NCBI GenBank assembly: GCA_023431285.1
Contig: JAEYXN010000250.1
Span: 1 to 9,212 of the forward strand
DNA length: 9,212 nt
Direction of reading: 5' to 3'
DNA from: Bacteroidota bacterium
Lineage (GTDB): Bacteria; Bacteroidota; Bacteroidia; Cytophagales; Cyclobacteriaceae
The position numbers and the translations under genes are program-made. The notes beneath the pieces were generated by a model. It was not told where the DNA came from. It was given only the letters and a program-made list of their open reading frames with translations, and searched no databases. How positions within the stretch are numbered: the first letter of the stretch is position 1; each line of letters begins with the position of its first letter. Positions 5,836 to 9,212 of the stretch are shown one piece after another.

Positions 5836-7074
5836 ATGGTACAGGCAATCAATTCCAGCCAGGAGGCAATCCAACTTGAAGGAAAATACGGCGCGCACAA
5901 CTACCATCCGCTGCCAGTAGTGCTGACCAGAGGAGAGGGTGTATTTCTATGGGACGTGGAGGGGAAGCGCTACTTTGATTTTCTTTCCGCATACAGTGCG
6001 GTGAACCAGGGTCATTGCCATCCGCATATTGTGCAGGCGTTGATCGACCAGGCGAAAGAACTCACCCTCACGTCGCGGGCATTTTATAACGATAAGCTGG
6101 GACTTGCCGAGAAATTGATCTGCGAGACTTTCGGATATCAGAAGTCGTTGTTCATGAACAGTGGTGCGGAAGCAAATGAGACCGCGATAAAACTTGCGCG
6201 CAAATGGGGATATACAAAAAAAGGCATTCCCGACAACGAAGCCGTCATTGTCGCGGCACGTCAGAACTTTCATGGGCGCACGACGACCATTATCTCGGCT
6301 TCAACGGATCAGTCGGCGCGGAGTGGATTCGGACCGTTCATGCCGGGATTTGAGCTTATTGACTATGACGACATTTCTGCGATCGGGAAATCGATCAGTA
6401 ATAAGAATGTATGTGCTTTGTGGATTGAGCCTATTCAGGGAGAAGCCGGAGTATTCGTACCACGTGAAGGCTATTTGAAAGAGGCACAAAGCCTTTGTAA
6501 GAAGTACAACGTCCTCCTGATGATGGACGAAATTCAAACCGGGATTGCCAGAACCGGAAAAATGCTCGCCAGTGATCACGAAGGGGTTCGTGCCGATATT
6601 CTTATTCTGGGGAAGGCATTGTCCGGTGGTGTATTACCTGTTTCGTGTGTGCTCGCCGACGATGAGGTCATGATGGTCCTTCATCCGGGAGAACATGGCT
6701 CAACCTTCGGAGGTAATCCTCTTGCGGCGGCGGTTTGCATGGCGGCCCTTGATGTTGTCAGGGATGAGAACCTCGCAGAAAATGCCGAAAAACTTGGACG
6801 CGTGTTCCGTGAACGTATTCAAACGCTGATGACCAGAACGGACCTTATGTCGCTGGTCCGCGGGAAAGGATTACTCAACGCGATCGTTATTAATGACTCA
6901 CCCCAAAGTGATACCGCGTGGAAGATCTGTCTTGAATTCGCAGAAAATGGTCTGCTGGCAAAGCCGACCCATGGTAATATCATCAGGCTTGCACCACCGC
7001 TCGTAATCACGGAAGAGCAGATTCACGAATGCTGCGATATAATCGAGAAAGTACTTCTGGATTTCAAAAAGTAA
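5836..7074 (+). CDS. rocD: Ornithine aminotransferase (ornithine-oxo-acid transaminase)
   Basis: A cytoplasmic PLP enzyme of aminotransferase class III that converts ornithine and 2-oxoglutarate to glutamate-5-semialdehyde and glutamate, linking arginine breakdown to proline and glutamate. The 412 residues are of normal length. The PLP lysine is Lys260 (ILGKALSGG) and the PLP-ring aspartate Asp231 (MMDEIQTG). The residues that define ornithine aminotransferase are all present with a constant offset of 32 from the human enzyme: Tyr23 (human 55), Tyr53 (85), Arg148 (180), Glu203 (235), Lys260 (292). This separates it from acetylornithine or GABA transaminases. I chose the ATG at 5836 because homology begins with the segment just after it; the frame is open farther upstream but that stretch runs into divergent rmuC. 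The start lacks a Shine-Dalgarno sequence but follows an A-rich tract. TAATTTTA at 5811-5818 is a weak -7 candidate. No arginase or proline gene is adjacent. Confidence 0.96.
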   Translation: MVQAINSSQEAIQLEGKYGAHNYHPLPVVLTRGEGVFLWDVEGKRYFDFLSAYSAVNQGHCHPHIVQALIDQAKELTLTSRAFYNDKLGLAEKLICETFGYQKSLFMNSGAEANETAIKLARKWGYTKKGIPDNEAVIVAARQNFHGRTTTIISASTDQSARSGFGPFMPGFELIDYDDISAIGKSISNKNVCALWIEPIQGEAGVFVPREGYLKEAQSLCKKYNVLLMMDEIQTGIARTGKMLASDHEGVRADILILGKALSGGVLPVSCVLADDEVMMVLHPGEHGSTFGGNPLAAAVCMAALDVVRDENLAENAEKLGRVFRERIQTLMTRTDLMSLVRGKGLLNAIVINDSPQSDTAWKICLEFAENGLLAKPTHGNIIRLAPPLVITEEQIHECCDIIEKVLLDFKK

Positions 7075-7092
7075 AATACTGGCTCACCCAGT
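7073..7092 (-). terminator. Possible short terminator hairpin between convergent rocD and permease
   Basis: ACTGG (7078-7082) pairs with CCAGT (7088-7092) around CTCAC. Read on the minus strand the hairpin is followed by ATTTTAC, so it could end the permease transcript; the plus-strand side is followed by the weaker CTTACTTAATT. The stem is only 5 bp, so support is modest. Confidence 0.35.
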
Positions 7093-7108
7093 CTTACTTA
7101 ATTGGTCA

Positions 7109-9212
7109 TTATTCGTTTCGAAGAGCGTCCACAGGGTTTGCGATCGCAGCACGAACAACCTGAAATACTACCGTGAGAACGCAGATAGCTGTAATAGCCA
7201 CCGCGGTAAGCACAAATACCTTCCAGTCGAGCTCCGTATGAAACGCGTATCCCGAAAGGAATTCATCCATCAGGTAGTACGCGACAGGAGATCCGATAAC
7301 GGCAGCAATACCACAAAGCTTTACGAAGTCCTTTGAGATCATAGTCACTATTCCTGTTACAGAAGCGCCCAGCGTTTTTCGGATGCTTATTTCTTTCTTG
7401 CGTTTCTCTGCAGTATAGGATGCAAGACCAAGAAGGCCGAGTCCTGAAATGATTATCGCCATCGTAGTAAACCCGAGTGCAAGAACACCTGTGATTTTTT
7501 CTGTATCGTAGAGTTTCTCAAAATCATTGTCGAGGAAGTGATACTCGAATGGGAAGTCCTGAGTATACTTCCGGAAGAGTCCCTGAATGGCCGCGAGGGC
7601 ATCTTCGGTCTGGGTCGCTTCGATTCTCACGAACACCATTCCCGTCCATTCGGGTTTGCAGAAGAACACTACCGGATCAATCGATTCCTGTAAAGATCGT
7701 GTGTGCAAGTCTTCAACGACTCCGATAACTTTTCCAGAGAAACCCCACTGACTGATGGTGGTGCCTATTGGATTTTCAAGCCCCATCACCTCAATGGCTC
7801 TGCGCGTAAGGATGAAGTTGCTTGTGTCATTGTTTTCACGCGAGAAGAATCGTCCCTCGGAGAGTTGGAGCCCCATCGTTTCCACGTAACCATAATCTGC
7901 CAGCACTGTACGGAAGAATGGATTATTATTCTCGTCCTTGCCAGGCCATGTTACGGAGCTGTTTTGGTTATTGACCTGGACAAGCGATTCGTTCGCCCTT
8001 CCGAATGTGACCACACCGGGCAATTGACTGAGTTCATTTTGAAAAGCGTCGAACTTGCTATTGATTTCACCCACCGCCGGAAACCATAACACTGACTCGC
8101 GATTATATCCAAGATTCTTATTCCGGATGAAGTCGATCTGTGAATAGATGACAAGAGAAGAAGCAATCAGAATCACCGTGAGACAAAACTGAAAAACAAC
8201 GAGAAGCTTTCTAAGAGAGGCTCCACTGAATGACTTGCTCATGCTTCCCTTTAGAACAGTCGCGGGTTCATACGATGACAGGAAGAGGGCAGGATAACTT
8301 CCTGCGAGAACTCCGGTGACGATGACCACGCCAGCGATGGTAAGCAGGAACGTCGGATCGGAAAGATCCAACACAATTGATTTTGAAACCAGTGTGTTAA
8401 ACGCTGGCAAAAGCAGATACACAAATCCTATTGCGAAGATCATCGAAAGCAGGCTCACCAGAATTGATTCCAGGATGAATTGATAAATGATAGATCTTCT
8501 GTAAGCTCCGATCACTTTTCGTATGCCGACTTCCTTCGCGCGAAAGGCCGCACGCGCCGTTGCCATATTAGTGAAGTTGATGCATGCTATGATCAACATA
8601 AAAATCCCAACTACAACAAAGATCCTGATATACTCGATTCTTCCTCCGGCAGGCACGCCGTTCTCGAAACGACCATTCAGATACGCATCTTCGAAAGGTT
8701 GAAGGTAATACTTCACAAAGCGTTCTTTGCCCTCGGCACGGACCTCTGCCCTTTTATTAATACCTGTCATCAAAGAAGCTGCTTTCTCCGGCGCCACCTT
8801 GACAAAGAGTGGATGATCATAATTGCCCCAGTTGAAGCCTTCGCCACGATTCTTTTTATAAATCTCGAAATTCAGCACCCAGTTGAAGTCCATCGAAGAT
8901 TCCGGGCCTGGATGTTCATATATGCAACCTACTGTGTACGGTTGCTGATTTACGAGAATCGTCTTTCCCATAGCCTGGGCGTTGCTTCCGAATATTCTCG
9001 CGGCAGTTTTATCTGAGAGGGCGATCGATGATATTTCGTTCCCGTTAAACGGTTTTCCTTCGAGGATCGGAAAACTGAAAATGTTGAAGAAGGATGGATC
9101 AGCGTAGTATCCCTTCTCGACGAATTTATTGCCTTCAAATTCAAGAAGTGTTTGGGTGTTCGGGGCGAGACGAGCAAGATCCTCTATCTCGGGGAAATTT
9201 TCTTTCGTGTCC
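7109..9212 (-). CDS. FtsX/MacB-type ABC transporter permease, two-domain (5' end beyond window)
   Basis: The frame is open from the right edge to the TAA at 7111-7109: 700 residues are visible of an expected 780-800, so the N-terminal membrane segment and first part of the extracytoplasmic domain are missing. The visible part starts in a MacB-like periplasmic domain (YYADPSFFNIFSFPILEGKP begins near residue 38). Then come three membrane segments at about 195-217, 245-270 and 287-311, a fifth overall at about 335-357, a second periplasmic domain at about 360-570, and three more segments at about 575-597, 631-649 and 664-688. Each half carries the FtsX signature just after its first visible helix: KEVGIRKVIGA (about 227-236) and KEISIRKTLGAS (about 607-617). 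No Walker motifs are present, so a separate ATPase must power it. Such permeases handle lipoproteins, peptides or drugs, often beside a two-component or sigma regulator; the cargo is unknown. An internal methionine at 8971 is not the start, since homologous sequence continues upstream. Confidence 0.93.
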   Translation of the reverse strand, partial: DTKENFPEIEDLARLAPNTQTLLEFEGNKFVEKGYYADPSFFNIFSFPILEGKPFNGNEISSIALSDKTAARIFGSNAQAMGKTILVNQQPYTVGCIYEHPGPESSMDFNWVLNFEIYKKNRGEGFNWGNYDHPLFVKVAPEKAASLMTGINKRAEVRAEGKERFVKYYLQPFEDAYLNGRFENGVPAGGRIEYIRIFVVVGIFMLIIACINFTNMATARAAFRAKEVGIRKVIGAYRRSIIYQFILESILVSLLSMIFAIGFVYLLLPAFNTLVSKSIVLDLSDPTFLLTIAGVVIVTGVLAGSYPALFLSSYEPATVLKGSMSKSFSGASLRKLLVVFQFCLTVILIASSLVIYSQIDFIRNKNLGYNRESVLWFPAVGEINSKFDAFQNELSQLPGVVTFGRANESLVQVNNQNSSVTWPGKDENNNPFFRTVLADYGYVETMGLQLSEGRFFSRENNDTSNFILTRRAIEVMGLENPIGTTISQWGFSGKVIGVVEDLHTRSLQESIDPVVFFCKPEWTGMVFVRIEATQTEDALAAIQGLFRKYTQDFPFEYHFLDNDFEKLYDTEKITGVLALGFTTMAIIISGLGLLGLASYTAEKRKKEISIRKTLGASVTGIVTMISKDFVKLCGIAAVIGSPVAYYLMDEFLSGYAFHTELDWKVFVLTAVAITAICVLTVVFQVVRAAIANPVDALRNE

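Noticed and set aside
8480..9016. 178-codon plus-strand frame opposite the permease gene
   Set aside because: It lies wholly within the well-supported permease coding sequence on the other strand and its translation shows no family features.
1..9212. Mobile elements, CRISPR arrays, tRNA/rRNA genes, toxin-antitoxin or defence genes
   Set aside because: None seen on either strand: no transposase or integrase motifs, no spaced direct repeats beyond the coiled-coil heptad repeat, no cloverleaf candidates noticed. The RmuC and GroES-like genes alone do not make a defence system.

Overview
The window looks like ordinary core chromosome from a Bacteroidota bacterium, most likely of the Cytophagales type. 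This rests on protein character (an exported aminopeptidase P, an ornithine aminotransferase of the YGAHNYHPLPV type, a two-domain FtsX/MacB permease without its own ATPase), on the absence of convincing Shine-Dalgarno sequences before most genes, and on at least one good match to the Bacteroidota promoter pattern TTG-N17-23-TAnnTTTG. There are no tRNA or rRNA genes, insertion sequences, CRISPR arrays or phage genes. Coding density is high and no gene looks frameshifted.

Layout, left to right. (1) 1-886, minus: a membrane-anchored or exported alpha/beta hydrolase with its full catalytic triad visible, cut at its C-terminus by the window edge. (2) 887-1029: divergent intergenic region with a perfect 8-bp inverted repeat and a likely hemB -7 box. 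(3) 1030-2016, plus: hemB, porphobilinogen synthase of the aspartate-rich, zinc-independent class. (4) 2025-3485, minus: an exported Xaa-Pro aminopeptidase, converging on hemB with only 8 bp between stop codons. (5) 3486-3732: the longest non-coding stretch, with repeated GTCAATTC-type sites and a plus-strand-oriented terminator hairpin that has no obvious plus-strand gene to serve. (6) 5696 down to 3733, minus: a tight three-gene operon, rmuC, then a long divergent GroES-like protein, then a 73-residue small protein. (7) 5836-7074, plus: rocD, ornithine aminotransferase, divergent from rmuC. (8) 7109-9212, minus: a large FtsX/MacB-type ABC permease, cut at its N-terminus by the right edge.

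The genes do not form one pathway. hemB serves tetrapyrrole synthesis, rocD serves arginine/ornithine and proline metabolism, the aminopeptidase and hydrolase act at or outside the inner membrane, and the permease is part of an export or lipoprotein/peptide-handling ABC system whose ATPase must lie elsewhere. The only arrangement that hints at something less routine is the rmuC - GroES-like - small protein operon: a DNA-related membrane protein, a co-chaperonin paralogue with no groEL beside it, and an uncharacterised small protein. I see no strong evidence for a wholly new system here.
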